From an uncultured Altererythrobacter sp. (GTDB lineage Bacteria; Pseudomonadota; Alphaproteobacteria; Sphingomonadales; Sphingomonadaceae): a DNA stretch of 24,863 nucleotides. Below the pieces are notes generated by a model, which was given only the letters and a program-made list of their open reading frames with translations, made no database searches and was not told where the DNA came from. The stretch lies in contig CAMPIX010000026.1 in NCBI GenBank assembly GCA_946886565.1, positions 1 through 24,863 on the forward strand, written 5' to 3'. Position 1 is the stretch's first letter; every line of letters starts with the position of its first letter. Of this stretch, positions 1-6,847 are shown piece after piece. The translations under genes were made by a program, and so were the position numbers.

Positions 1-115
1 GGCACATGCGAATGATCGGGATGTCGAAAGTTCGGAGCGGCCGCCCGCGTAGCGGGGGTGGAGGGGCACGGGCGGTTGCTCCGAACTTTCGACATCCCGA
101 TCATTCGCATGTGCC
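1..115. repeat. Perfect 38-bp inverted repeat with extended stem
   Basis: Bases 1-38 are the exact reverse complement of bases 78-115. Inside these arms the stem continues after two mismatches with CCGCCCG (41-47) against CGGGCGG (69-75), leaving a loop of about 21 bases. A competing 13-bp inverted repeat pairs 57-69 with 111-123. The left arm begins at the first base of the window, so the repeat may extend further out. Nothing in it looks like a gene. It lies downstream of the reverse gene ending at 161 and could act as a very strong transcription-ending hairpin, be an inverted duplication, or be a fold-back assembly artefact. Confidence 0.9.
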
Positions 116-160
116 CCTCCACCGGCCTGCGGCTGGTCCCCCTCCCCGTGCCGGGGAGGA
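116..160 (-). repeat. Dispersed sphingomonad-type intergenic repeat, copy A
   Basis: This GC-rich hairpin-forming segment follows the stop codon of the reverse SRPBCC gene. Bases 135-158 are the exact reverse complement of bases 8416-8439, so the same 24-base block occurs twice in the window in opposite orientation. In both copies it is followed (in the element's orientation) by a short variable hairpin and then GGTGGAGGGG. The internal stem CTCCCC/GGGGAG may serve as a terminator or mRNA 3'-end stabiliser. The family name is not known to me; similar elements are common between genes in sphingomonads. Confidence 0.75.
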
Positions 161-643
161 TTATTTGTACATGCCCTCGCGCAAATTGATCCCGTGCTCG
201 AGCCACACCTTGAGCGCGGCGAGCATCTGGCTCCAGCCCTGGCAGTTGCCGTAGCTTGCCTGCAGCGCGCCCGGGTTCTCGCGCCAGCCTTCCTCGGCGA
301 TCTCGACCAACGTGCGGCCGTCGTCCGTCGCCTTGAAGGTCATCGTCACCGTGGTGCGGTAGTCGGCCTCGCTCGTCTCGGCGCCCTCGACATTGTGGGG
401 CTCGCCTTCGCTGGCCTGCCATTCGAGCACGATGCGCTCATCGGGCACGACCTCGATCACATGGACCGGGAACGCGCCCGGATAGTCGTGGAAATCCCAC
501 GTCACCGTCGCGCCGGTCTCGAGGCGGCCCTTGGCGCCGCCGGTGGTGAAATAGTGCGAGAGCTGGCCGGGATCGGCGACCGCCTCGAACACCTCGTGCA
601 CCGGCTTCGCGATCCGCGCCGCGACCCTGAATTTCAGTTCCAT
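161..643 (-). CDS. SRPBCC / AHSA1-type START-like domain protein
   Basis: This 160-aa protein matches the AHSA1 (activator of Hsp90 ATPase homologue 1-like) branch of the SRPBCC fold, a helix-grip fold that binds hydrophobic ligands. It opens with the usual pattern: a beta strand (LKFRVAARIAKP, residues 3-14), then a helix VHEVFEAVAD (15-24), then the 'FTTGGAKG' turn (32-39), and closes with a long C-terminal helix containing GWSQMLAALKVWLE (136-149). The ATG at 643 is preferred over the upstream in-frame start at 700 because AAGAGGAG lies just before it and residue 1 begins the domain. It is divergent from the ArsR gene at 694 with a 50-bp shared gap. ArsR-AHSA1 pairs are a recurrent arrangement in which the regulator controls both genes. 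The ligand is unknown. Confidence 0.88.
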   Translation of the reverse strand: MELKFRVAARIAKPVHEVFEAVADPGQLSHYFTTGGAKGRLETGATVTWDFHDYPGAFPVHVIEVVPDERIVLEWQASEGEPHNVEGAETSEADYRTTVTMTFKATDDGRTLVEIAEEGWRENPGALQASYGNCQGWSQMLAALKVWLEHGINLREGMYK

Positions 644-693
644 CGCCGAAGTCTCCTCTTGAGTCGCTTTCAAATATGTTATAAAAACACAAC
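644..693. promoter_or_regulatory. Divergent promoter/operator of the SRPBCC and arsR-type genes
   Basis: This AT-richer 50-bp gap separates the two divergent starts. TATAAA at 680-685 ends only 8 bases before the arsR ATG at 694, with TTGAGT at 659-664 as a possible -35 (15-bp spacer). That would start transcription at or next to the ATG, i.e. a leaderless mRNA, and there is indeed no Shine-Dalgarno. An inverted repeat ATGTT (676-680) / AACAT (691-695) with a 10-base centre overlaps the -10 and the start codon and is a candidate ArsR operator. The reverse gene has a good ribosome site at about 650-657. Confidence 0.55.
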
Positions 694-1041
694 ATGTCAA
701 ACGAAGACGCTCTCGATCCGGTCTTCAAGGCGCTCGCCAACCCGGCGCGCCGCGCGATGTGCGACGCGCTCAAGCTGCGCCCCCTCACCACCGGTCAGCT
801 GTGCGAGGCGTTTTCCGAGTTGAACCGGTGCAGCGTGATGCAGCATCTGAAGGTGCTCGAGGATGCGGGGCTCGTGGTCCCGGTGCGCAAGGGGCGCGAG
901 CGCTTCAACTACCTCGACGCCATGCCGATCCAGGCGATCCACGAGCGCTGGATCGGCCCGCATGCCGCGGCGGCGGCGAGCGGGCTGAGCAAATTGAAGC
1001 GCGAGCTGGAATGCGAGACAAACAATGTCCGTTCGTCCTGA
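694..1041 (+). CDS. ArsR-family winged-helix transcriptional regulator
   Basis: A 115-aa protein with a single winged helix-turn-helix domain. Residues 10-27 (VFKALANPARRAMCDALK) are the family's first helix. TTGQLCEAF (32-40) and CSVMQHLKVLEDAGLV (46-61) form the helix-turn-helix, and VRKGRERFNYL (64-74) is the wing. No paired Cys/His metal site of the SmtB/ArsR kind is evident, so it more likely belongs to the metal-independent group that accompanies SRPBCC proteins. It probably represses itself and the divergent AHSA1 gene. The start codon appears leaderless. The last codons (VRSS-stop) lie inside a dispersed repeat starting near 1028, so the native C-terminus may have been replaced by repeat-encoded residues. 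Confidence 0.9.
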   Translation: MSNEDALDPVFKALANPARRAMCDALKLRPLTTGQLCEAFSELNRCSVMQHLKVLEDAGLVVPVRKGRERFNYLDAMPIQAIHERWIGPHAAAAASGLSKLKRELECETNNVRSS

Positions 1042-1164
1042 GCTTGTCGGTTGCGCAGCACAGCCGAAGGCTGAACGACCGGTTCGAGCGCAGCCGAGAA
1101 CCTCTTGCCTCACACAGCCTCGGCTTCGCTCGGCAAAGCCCCTTGGCCAGCTCGGGACGAACGG
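1029..1164. repeat. Intergenic inverted-repeat element between arsR-type gene and thrC
   Basis: The arms CCGTTCGTCCTGAGCT (1029-1044) and AGCTCGGGACGAACGG (1149-1164) are inverted complements with one mismatch over 16 bases. The interior is rich in GAGCGCAGCCGAG / CTCGGCTTCGCTC-type complementary tracts. Sequences of the form GTTCGTCCTGAGCTTGTCG...CAGCTCGGGACGAAC are a widespread repeat in sphingomonad intergenic regions; I recognise the style and give no formal name. The left arm overlaps the end of the upstream coding sequence and supplies its TGA stop (1039-1041). Confidence 0.75.
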
Positions 1165-1231
1165 GGGCTTGTGTGCCGCTAAGAGCCCCTTGCTTGCCGT
1201 GCGCAGCGGGCGCCGCTAACCGCTCGACCCG

Positions 1232-2647
1232 ATGGACTACGTCTCCACCCGCGGCAGCGCACCGGCGCTCGATTTCGAAGGCGTGACGCTCGCCGGGCTC
1301 GCCAGCGACGGCGGGCTCTACCTGCCGCGCGAATGGCCGCGCCTTTCCAGCGACGAGATCGCCGCGCTCGCCGGGCTGCCCTATGCCGAGCTCGCCGCGC
1401 GCGTAATGCAGCCCTTCGTCGGCGACAGCCTCGCGCCCGAGCGCCTGCGCGAACTGTGCGAGCAGGCCTACGCCCGCTTCGCGCACAAGGCGGTGACGCC
1501 GCTCGTCCAGCTCGATCAGCGCAACTGGCTGCTCGAACTGTTCCACGGACCGACGCTGGCGTTCAAGGACGTCGCGCTGCAATTGCTCGGCCTGCTGTTC
1601 GAGGAACTCCTCGGCCGCCGCGGCGACACGCTGACGATCGTCGGCGCGACCAGCGGCGACACCGGCTCGGCGGCGATCGACGCGGTCGCCGGGCGCGAGG
1701 GCGTCGAGATCTTCATGCTCCACCCGAAGGGGCGCGTCAGCGACGTCCAGCGCCGCCAGATGACCACCGTGCTCGCGCCCAACGTGCACAACATCGCGAT
1801 CGAAGGCAGCTTCGACGATGCGCAGGCCATGGTGAAGCGCATGTTCGCCGATCCGGCGGTCACGGGCACGCTGAGCCTCGGTGCGGTCAACTCGATCAAC
1901 TGGGCGCGGCTGATGGCGCAGGTGGTCTATTATTTCGCCGCCGCGCTCCAGCTCGGCGCGCCGCAGCGCAAGGTCGCCTTCAGCGTGCCGACGGGCAATT
2001 TCGGCGATGTATTCGCCGGCTACGTCGCGGCGCAGATGGGCCTGCCGATCGAGCGGCTGGTGGTGGCGACCAACGTCAACGACATCCTCCACCGCGCGTT
2101 TTCCGACGGCGACTATTCCGCGGGCGCGGTCACGCCCACCGCGGCGCCTTCGATGGACATTCAGGTCAGCTCGAACTTCGAGCGGCTGCTGTTCGATGCC
2201 GGTGGGCGCGACGGGGTGGCGCTCGCCGAGCAGATGCGCGGGTTCGAAGCGAGCAAGGCGATGCGGCTCACCAATGCGCAACGCGCCAATATCACCGGGG
2301 AGGGCGTGGCGGGCCTGTTCACCAGCGCGCGCGCCGATCAGGACGACATGGCGCAGGCGATGCGCTGGGCGTGGGAATGCTGCGGCGAAACGATCGACCC
2401 GCATACCGCGATCGGCCTCCACGCTGCGCGCGCGCAGGATCTGCCGGCCGACGTGCCGATCGTGACTCTCGCCACCGCGCATCCTGCCAAGTTCCGCGAC
2501 GCGGTCGAGCGCGCGACCGGCACCCGCCCCCCACTCCCCCTGCGCGTCGGCGAACTGTTCGAGCGCGAGGAGCGCATGGTCGAACTGCCCGGCGATTACG
2601 ACGCAGTGGCGGCGTATATCGCCGAACATGCGAGCGCTGTGCGGTGA
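1232..2647 (+). CDS. thrC: Threonine synthase
   Basis: This enzyme converts O-phospho-L-homoserine to L-threonine with pyridoxal phosphate, the last step of threonine synthesis, in the cytoplasm. The 471-aa length fits the proteobacterial fold type II group with the N-terminal 'MDYVSTRG' opening. The PLP lysine is K112 in PTLAFKDVALQ. The phosphate-binding loop is GATSGDTGSAAI (138-149), and PTGNFGDVFAGY is the second cofactor-contact segment. The ATG at 1232 matches the family start exactly, although no clear Shine-Dalgarno precedes it. The gene lies alone between two repeat elements, facing the same way as the methyltransferase 199 bases downstream. No thr leader peptide is visible. Confidence 0.97.
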   Translation: MDYVSTRGSAPALDFEGVTLAGLASDGGLYLPREWPRLSSDEIAALAGLPYAELAARVMQPFVGDSLAPERLRELCEQAYARFAHKAVTPLVQLDQRNWLLELFHGPTLAFKDVALQLLGLLFEELLGRRGDTLTIVGATSGDTGSAAIDAVAGREGVEIFMLHPKGRVSDVQRRQMTTVLAPNVHNIAIEGSFDDAQAMVKRMFADPAVTGTLSLGAVNSINWARLMAQVVYYFAAALQLGAPQRKVAFSVPTGNFGDVFAGYVAAQMGLPIERLVVATNVNDILHRAFSDGDYSAGAVTPTAAPSMDIQVSSNFERLLFDAGGRDGVALAEQMRGFEASKAMRLTNAQRANITGEGVAGLFTSARADQDDMAQAMRWAWECCGETIDPHTAIGLHAARAQDLPADVPIVTLATAHPAKFRDAVERATGTRPPLPLRVGELFEREERMVELPGDYDAVAAYIAEHASAVR

Positions 2648-2675
2648 ATGTGAATGCGGTGCCATTTTATGCGCG

Positions 2676-2816
2676 CGCAGAGGCGCAGAGGCACAGAGAG
2701 ACTGCGCTCGCGGCGAAGCCGCGCTCAAATCTGCATCGCGGCCTCTGCCGCGGCGGTGCAAATGCTGAAGCGGCCTGCGGCCGAGTGCAACTCCTCTGTG
2801 CCTCTGCGCCTCTGCG
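2676..2816. repeat. Intergenic hairpin element with 23-bp perfect arms
   Basis: Bases 2676-2698 and 2794-2816 are perfect inverted complements of 23 bases built from a CGCAGAGG-type repeated unit (CGCAGAGGCGCAGAGGC...). The 95-base interior holds further complementary GC tracts (CGCGGCGAAGCCGCG, CGGCCTGCGGCCG). It fills nearly all of the 199-base gap between thrC and the methyltransferase and ends 30 bases before the latter's ATG. It has no coding potential that I trust. It may be a repeat-derived terminator for thrC or a non-autonomous mobile repeat. Confidence 0.8.
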
Positions 2817-2846
2817 AGCGAAAAATCTTCTTGTGACTGAGCGCTG

Positions 2847-3737
2847 ATGGCCAAGCTTTTAGAGCAGCCGCTGGTGATGGCCGGCAAGGGATGGGCCGAT
2901 TACGGCCTCGTCGACAGCGGGCATGGCCGCAAGCTCGAGCGTTACGGCGCCTATCGCTTCATCCGCCCCGAGCCGCAGGCGATGTGGGCGCCGCGGCTGC
3001 CCGACTGGCAGGCGCACGGCGAATTCGTGCCCGGCTCGGACGACGACGGCGGCGGGCGCTGGCAGTTCGCCGAGCCCGTGCCGCAGGACGGCTGGCCGCT
3101 CGCGTGGGAGGACGTGCGCTTCACCGCACAATGCACCCCGTTCCGCCATCTCGGCTTCTTCCCCGACATGGCGCCGGTGTGGAGCTGGATGGGCGAGCAA
3201 CTCGGCCATCGCGACGATGCGCAACTGCTCAACCTGTTCGGCTACACCGGCGTTGGCAGCCTCGCGCTCAGCCGTTTCGGGCAGGTCGCGCATGTCGATG
3301 CCTCGAAGAAATCGGTCGCGCAGGCGCGCGAGAATGCCGCGCTCTCCGGTATGGAGGACCGCCCGATCCGTTGGCTGGTCGACGACGCGGCCAAGTTCGC
3401 CGCGCGCGAGGTGCGGCGCGGGCGGCGTTATGAGGGGATCATCCTCGATCCGCCCAAGTTCGGCCGCGGTCCGGGCGGCGAGGTCTGGCGGCTCGAGGAG
3501 GGGTTGCCCGGCCTCGTCGGAGATTGCCGCAAACTGCTCGATGGCGACAGCCGCTTCCTGTTCCTCACCGTCTATGCCGTGCGCATGAGCAGTCTCGCCC
3601 TTGCCGGTTTGTTGGCGGAGCTCTTCGCCGATCTGCCGGGCGCGATCGAACATGGCGATCTCGCGGTGCGGGAAGAGGGGCAGGGCGGCCGCCTGCTCCC
3701 GACCGCGATCTTCGCGCGCTGGTCGAATCCCGGCTAA
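2847..3737 (+). CDS. Class I SAM-dependent methyltransferase, rRNA-methyltransferase-like
   Basis: A 296-aa Rossmann-fold methyltransferase resembling the RlmI/RlmK-type (COG1092) rRNA methylases. After about 125 residues of substrate-binding N-terminus come motif I LLNLFGYTGVGSLAL (127-141), the acidic SAM-ribose motif VDASKKSVAQARENA (150-164), VDDAAKF (178-184, adenine contact) and the catalytic motif IV IILDPPKFGRG (198-208). DPPKF rather than NPPY is the form seen in the RlmI-like family. No PUA domain is visible, so it is shorter than RlmI. Its exact target base is not deducible. The start follows the repeat element directly; folB begins 10 bases after its stop, suggesting co-transcription with the folB and moa genes. 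Confidence 0.87.
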   Translation: MAKLLEQPLVMAGKGWADYGLVDSGHGRKLERYGAYRFIRPEPQAMWAPRLPDWQAHGEFVPGSDDDGGGRWQFAEPVPQDGWPLAWEDVRFTAQCTPFRHLGFFPDMAPVWSWMGEQLGHRDDAQLLNLFGYTGVGSLALSRFGQVAHVDASKKSVAQARENAALSGMEDRPIRWLVDDAAKFAAREVRRGRRYEGIILDPPKFGRGPGGEVWRLEEGLPGLVGDCRKLLDGDSRFLFLTVYAVRMSSLALAGLLAELFADLPGAIEHGDLAVREEGQGGRLLPTAIFARWSNPG

Positions 3738-3747
3738 GGCGCGGTGC

Positions 3748-4122
3748 ATGTCCGATTCGCTGATCCTCGAAGTCGCCGATCTCGAGCACGATGTCCTTAC
3801 CGGCATCTACTCGGAGGAGACCGGCAAGCCGCAGCCGCTGCGCATCTCGATCGCCGCGCGGCTCAAGTGCGCGCCGCACTACGCTCCGGACACCCCGCTC
3901 GAGGCGAGCAAGAACTACATGGACCTCAAGTTCGCCGCGACCGAGGCACTCCCGCCCGGCGTGCATTTCAAGCTGATCGAGGCGGTCGCCGACCATATCT
4001 GCGAGACGCTGTTCCTGCAGGACGCGCGGGTCGAGGCGGTGACGGTGAAGATCGTCAAGCTCGCGATCGCCGAGGCGAACGAGAAGATCGGCGTGACGCT
4101 CACCCGCGAGCGCCGCGAATGA
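3748..4122 (+). CDS. folB: Dihydroneopterin aldolase
   Basis: FolB cleaves 7,8-dihydroneopterin to 6-hydroxymethyl-7,8-dihydropterin and glycolaldehyde in folate synthesis. The 124-aa protein has the family layout: strand and loop VLTGIYSEETGK with a pocket Glu (E23 or E24), Y57 in SKNYMDLK, E78 in FKLIEAVADHICE, and the catalytic lysine K104 in VKIVKLAIAEA. These line up with Glu22, Tyr54, Glu74 and Lys100 of the E. coli enzyme. K-L-A replaces the more usual K-P-x-A after the lysine. The ATG at 3748 is chosen because it begins the domain; an in-frame start at 3601 would lie inside the upstream gene. The stop overlaps the next gene by ATGA. Confidence 0.9.
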   Translation: MSDSLILEVADLEHDVLTGIYSEETGKPQPLRISIAARLKCAPHYAPDTPLEASKNYMDLKFAATEALPPGVHFKLIEAVADHICETLFLQDARVEAVTVKIVKLAIAEANEKIGVTLTRERRE

Positions 4123-4448
4123 AGCTGGTCGCGGTGGACGACCTGCCGGGCGATCCGCTGGCCGCCGCGAGCGTGTTCGACCAGCACTGGTTGCCCTACG
4201 CCGAAGAGACGCTCGCCGCGGGCGACGACCTGCTGATCGCCTTCGGCCCCGCCAGCCATATCCATCGCGCCTGGCGGGTCGCGGTGGTAACCGGGCTCGC
4301 GCGCAAGTACGCGCCGCTGCGCGTCAACGGCGTCGCGGGCGAGGGCGCGGCGCTGGGCGAAGCCGAACGCTACCTCGCCGCCGCGCCGGGTGTAACCGGG
4401 CAATACCTGCAGCTCGATGGAAACGGCGCCGGAAATCCGGCACAATAG
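4119..4448 (+). CDS. Small SDR-like (Rossmann remnant) protein coupled to folB
   Basis: A 109-aa protein starting at the ATGA overlap with folB, so translation is coupled. Residues 49-75 (HRAWRVAVVTGLARKYAPLRVNGVAGE) and 84-105, ending VTGQYLQLDGNGAG, read like the second half of a short-chain dehydrogenase, where families show K-A-A...LARELAPIRVNAVAPG and ITGQ-x-L-x-VDGG. The N-terminal NAD(P) glycine motif is absent and the YxxxK catalytic pair appears as S46-xxx-R50. It is therefore unlikely to be an active oxidoreductase. A folate link is inferred only from coupling to folB; the SDR enzyme FolM is a known folate/monapterin enzyme. It may be a structural or regulatory partner of FolB. The SDR resemblance is by eye. 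Confidence 0.75.
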   Translation: MKLVAVDDLPGDPLAAASVFDQHWLPYAEETLAAGDDLLIAFGPASHIHRAWRVAVVTGLARKYAPLRVNGVAGEGAALGEAERYLAAAPGVTGQYLQLDGNGAGNPAQ

Positions 4449-4452
4449 CGCG

Positions 4453-5457
4453 ATGGACGCCCACGCGCCCCTCGTCGACTCCCACTGCCGCCGGATCGAC
4501 TACCTGCGCCTCTCGGTGACCGACCGCTGCGACTTGCGCTGCACCTATTGCATGCCCGAGCGGATGACGTTCCTGCCCCGTCGCGACCTGCTCGACATCG
4601 AGGAACTTCACCGCCTCGCGCTGGGCTTCATCGCGCGCGGGGTGCGGCGCATTCGGCTGACCGGGGGCGAACCGCTGGTGCGCCGCGACGTCCTCGATCT
4701 CGTGCGCGCGCTGGGTCGCAACATCGATGGCGGGCTCGACGAACTGACGCTGACCACCAACGGCCTCCACCTTGCAGCACACGCCGATGCGCTCGCCGCC
4801 GCGGGCGTGCGGCGGATCAACGTCTCGCTCGACACCCTCGACCGCGCAACCTTTGCGCGCCTCGCGCGGCGCGACCGGCTGTGCGACGTGCTCGCCGGGA
4901 TCGCCGCGGCGAAGGCTGCCGGGATCGCGATCAAGATCAACACCGTCGCGCTACGGGGCATCAATGATGGCGAGATTCCCGCTTTGATCGAATGGGCGCA
5001 CGGGCGGGGGCATGCGATCACGCTGATCGAACTCATGCCGCTCGGCGAAGTCGAGGAGGATCGGTTCGAGCGCTACCTCCCGCTTTCGGAAGTTCGCGCG
5101 GCACTGGAGGCGCGCTGGACGCTCACCCCTTCGCGGCACCGCACCGGCGGCCCCGCGCGCTACGTCGAGGTTGCCGAGACGGGCGGGCGGCTCGGGTTCA
5201 TCACTCCGCTGAGCGCGAATTTCTGCGAGGGCTGCAATCGCCTGCGGGTCACCGCGACCGGCCAACTCTACCCCTGCCTCGGCGGAGCGGAGCAGGTCGA
5301 TCTGCGCAGCGCATTGCGCTCTGCGGACAGCGAAGCGGCGCTCGATCGCGGACTCGACCGGGCAATGCGAATCAAGCCGGCGCGCCACCGCTTCGCCTTC
5401 GACGCGGCCGGCGCGGCGCCCGCGCAGCCGCGCCATATGTCGGTCACCGGCGGATGA
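4453..5457 (+). CDS. moaA: GTP 3',8-cyclase (molybdenum cofactor biosynthesis protein A)
   Basis: Radical-SAM enzyme converting GTP to 3',8-cyclo-GTP, the first step of molybdopterin synthesis. The 334-aa protein has the N-terminal [4Fe-4S] motif C26-x3-C30-x2-C33 (CDLRCTYC), the SAM-contact TGGEP (70-74), the second cluster motif C258-x2-C261-x13-C275 that holds GTP, and the conserved C-terminal Gly-Gly. The ATG at 4453 is preferred over one 36 bases upstream because that one lies within the preceding coding sequence and adds residues not usual for the family. It begins 4 bases after the SDR-like gene stop and overlaps moaD by ATGA. Confidence 0.96.
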   Translation: MDAHAPLVDSHCRRIDYLRLSVTDRCDLRCTYCMPERMTFLPRRDLLDIEELHRLALGFIARGVRRIRLTGGEPLVRRDVLDLVRALGRNIDGGLDELTLTTNGLHLAAHADALAAAGVRRINVSLDTLDRATFARLARRDRLCDVLAGIAAAKAAGIAIKINTVALRGINDGEIPALIEWAHGRGHAITLIELMPLGEVEEDRFERYLPLSEVRAALEARWTLTPSRHRTGGPARYVEVAETGGRLGFITPLSANFCEGCNRLRVTATGQLYPCLGGAEQVDLRSALRSADSEAALDRGLDRAMRIKPARHRFAFDAAGAAPAQPRHMSVTGG

Positions 5458-5708
5458 AGCTGGTGTTCCTCGGCAAGCTCGCCGATCTGGCGGGGCAGGG
5501 CGAGTGTGCGCTGGCGGCGCCCGACGGTCTCGACTGGCCCGCGTTGTGCGCGCGGCTCGAAGGCCACGGCGGCGGCGAACTGCGCGATGCAGTCGAATCG
5601 GATGAGACCAAGGTCGCGGTGGACGGCGTGCTCGTGACCGACAAATCAGCGATCCGCGCGGGGGAGAGCAGCGAGATCGCCTTCCTGCCGCCCGTCAGCG
5701 GGGGCTGA
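5454..5708 (+). CDS. moaD: Molybdopterin synthase sulfur-carrier subunit
   Basis: This 84-aa ubiquitin-like beta-grasp protein ends in the diagnostic PPVSGG. Its C-terminal glycine is adenylated and thiocarboxylated and then donates sulfur to precursor Z within the MoaD-MoaE complex. The first strand is MKLVFLGKLADL (1-12), and the acidic C-terminal loop is SSEIAFLPPVSGG. The start codon overlaps the moaA stop (ATGA) and moaE follows 2 bases after its stop, so the three are made in a coupled fashion. The length is normal for the family. No moeB-like activating enzyme is in the window. Confidence 0.94.
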   Translation: MKLVFLGKLADLAGQGECALAAPDGLDWPALCARLEGHGGGELRDAVESDETKVAVDGVLVTDKSAIRAGESSEIAFLPPVSGG

Positions 5709-5710
5709 CC

Positions 5711-6154
5711 GTGCGCGACATTCGCCTGCTCGAGCAGTCGTTCTTGCCCGGCGCGCTGATAGGCCCGTTCACCAGTGCCAATCCCGGTCTCGGCGGGGTC
5801 TGCACCTTTGTCGGCGAGGTGCGCGGCGAGGGCGGGGTCGAGGCGCTCGAACTCCAGCATTATGCGCCGCTCACGCTGCCGGGGATGCATGCGCTGGCGG
5901 ACGAGGCCTTCGCGCGCTTCGAACTGATGGGACTGCTGATGGCGCACCGCGTCGGGTTGCTCAGGCCGGGCGAGCCGATCGTCTGCGTCTCCGCCGCCGC
6001 CCGCCACCGGCGGCCGGCGCTCGCGGCGGTCGATTTCTGCATGGACCACCTGAAATCCGCCGCCTGGTTCTGGAAGCGCGAGAAGCGCGCCGATGGCTGG
6101 CATTGGATTGAACCGCGCGCGGAGGATCGGCGCGACCTCGCACGCTGGCGCTAG
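5711..6154 (+). CDS. moaE: Molybdopterin synthase catalytic subunit
   Basis: This 147-aa protein forms the heterotetramer with MoaD that converts cyclic pyranopterin monophosphate to molybdopterin. Family marks are CTFVGEVRGE (31-40), the beta strand with ELQHY (47-51), and the active-site block ARHRRPALAAVDFCMDHLK-SAAWFWKRE. In that block K115 and K122 correspond to the essential Lys119 and Lys126 of E. coli MoaE. The start is GTG, two bases after the moaD stop. The stop at 6152-6154 overlaps the stop of the converging reverse lipoprotein gene. Confidence 0.95.
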   Translation: MRDIRLLEQSFLPGALIGPFTSANPGLGGVCTFVGEVRGEGGVEALELQHYAPLTLPGMHALADEAFARFELMGLLMAHRVGLLRPGEPIVCVSAAARHRRPALAAVDFCMDHLKSAAWFWKREKRADGWHWIEPRAEDRRDLARWR

Positions 6155-6660
6155 AGCGAACCCCGCAACTCGGCGAGAATCGCATCCTCCTCCGCAATCA
6201 GCGCAGCGACTTCGCTGCGCGTTTCGGCGATCGGCGCGCGCACTTCGAACGCCAGCGTCGCGTCGGCGAACAGCAGATCGAGATCGCCGAGCGCCACCGC
6301 CGCGCGGCTGCGGTGCGAATCGAGATCGGCCAGCGCGATCTGGGCTTCCGCATAGCTGTTGGTCGTGACGCTCGCGCCCTGGGCTGCAGCCACGGCGCGG
6401 CGCGCGCCGGGCGCGGCTTCGAGGAACGCCCGATGTGCATCCGTTGCTTGCGCCTGCAACTGGCCCAGGCGGCCGAGGAGGTCCGCACTGGGCGGCTCGG
6501 GCGGCGAAGGCTGTTCGATAGGCGTGCCGGTCTCGAAACTCCCCTCCACGCGTTCGGCGTCGCGGATCGCGAGCGAGGGATAGTCGCCGCTGCCGGCTGC
6601 GCAGGCGGCGAGCGGCAGCGCGAGCAGCGAGAGCGCGAGGCGATGGAGGGCTTGCGTCAT
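6151..6660 (-). CDS. Putative lipoprotein of unknown function
   Basis: A 169-aa protein with a type II signal peptide: a short charged start, the hydrophobic stretch LALSLLALPLAAC and a lipobox ending at C20. It is therefore probably anchored in the outer or inner membrane on the periplasmic side. A proline-rich linker (PIEQPSPPEPPS, 47-58) leads to an Ala-rich, mostly alpha-helical body (60-167) that may form a coiled coil or helical hairpin. I recognise no enzyme motif and no family. It converges on moaE with a 4-base overlap of stop codons and is divergent from rplU, from which it is separated by 187 bases. Confidence 0.8.
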   Translation of the reverse strand: MTQALHRLALSLLALPLAACAAGSGDYPSLAIRDAERVEGSFETGTPIEQPSPPEPPSADLLGRLGQLQAQATDAHRAFLEAAPGARRAVAAAQGASVTTNSYAEAQIALADLDSHRSRAAVALGDLDLLFADATLAFEVRAPIAETRSEVAALIAEEDAILAELRGSL

Positions 6661-6725
6661 TTCGCTCGGCTCATAGCATGCGCCGCGTACCGCGCCAGAT
6701 GCGACGCACCGGCCCTAATCCGGCG

Positions 6726-6847
6726 TTGACTTGCCCCGCCTCTTCCCTTAACGGCACCCATCTTTCCGGGGCCCGCCATCGGCGGCGCGTCGGACGCGCG
6801 CCTTCCGCGAAGGGAGGGGCACAGCAACGAGATTGGAAGTTACCACC
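6726..6847 (+). promoter_or_regulatory. Probable rplU-rpmA promoter and leader
   Basis: TTGACT at 6726-6731 is a good -35 hexamer; 16-17 bases later TTAACG/TAACGG (6748-6754) is a weak -10. The following leader contains a GC hairpin (GGCGCGTC against GACGCGC, about 6782-6800) and a ribosome site (GGAAG at 6836-6840) before the ATG at 6848. Ribosomal protein operons often carry autoregulatory leaders, but I see no recognisable L21-leader motif. The -10 assignment is tentative. Confidence 0.35.

Noticed and set aside
905..2887. 660-aa reverse open frame opposite thrC
   Set aside because: It lies fully antisense to threonine synthase, has Arg/His-rich composition typical of a GC-rich shadow frame, and crosses two intergenic repeats.
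6782..6800. Riboswitch-like structure in the rplU leader
   Set aside because: Only a simple GC hairpin is visible, with no conserved aptamer sequence that I recognise.
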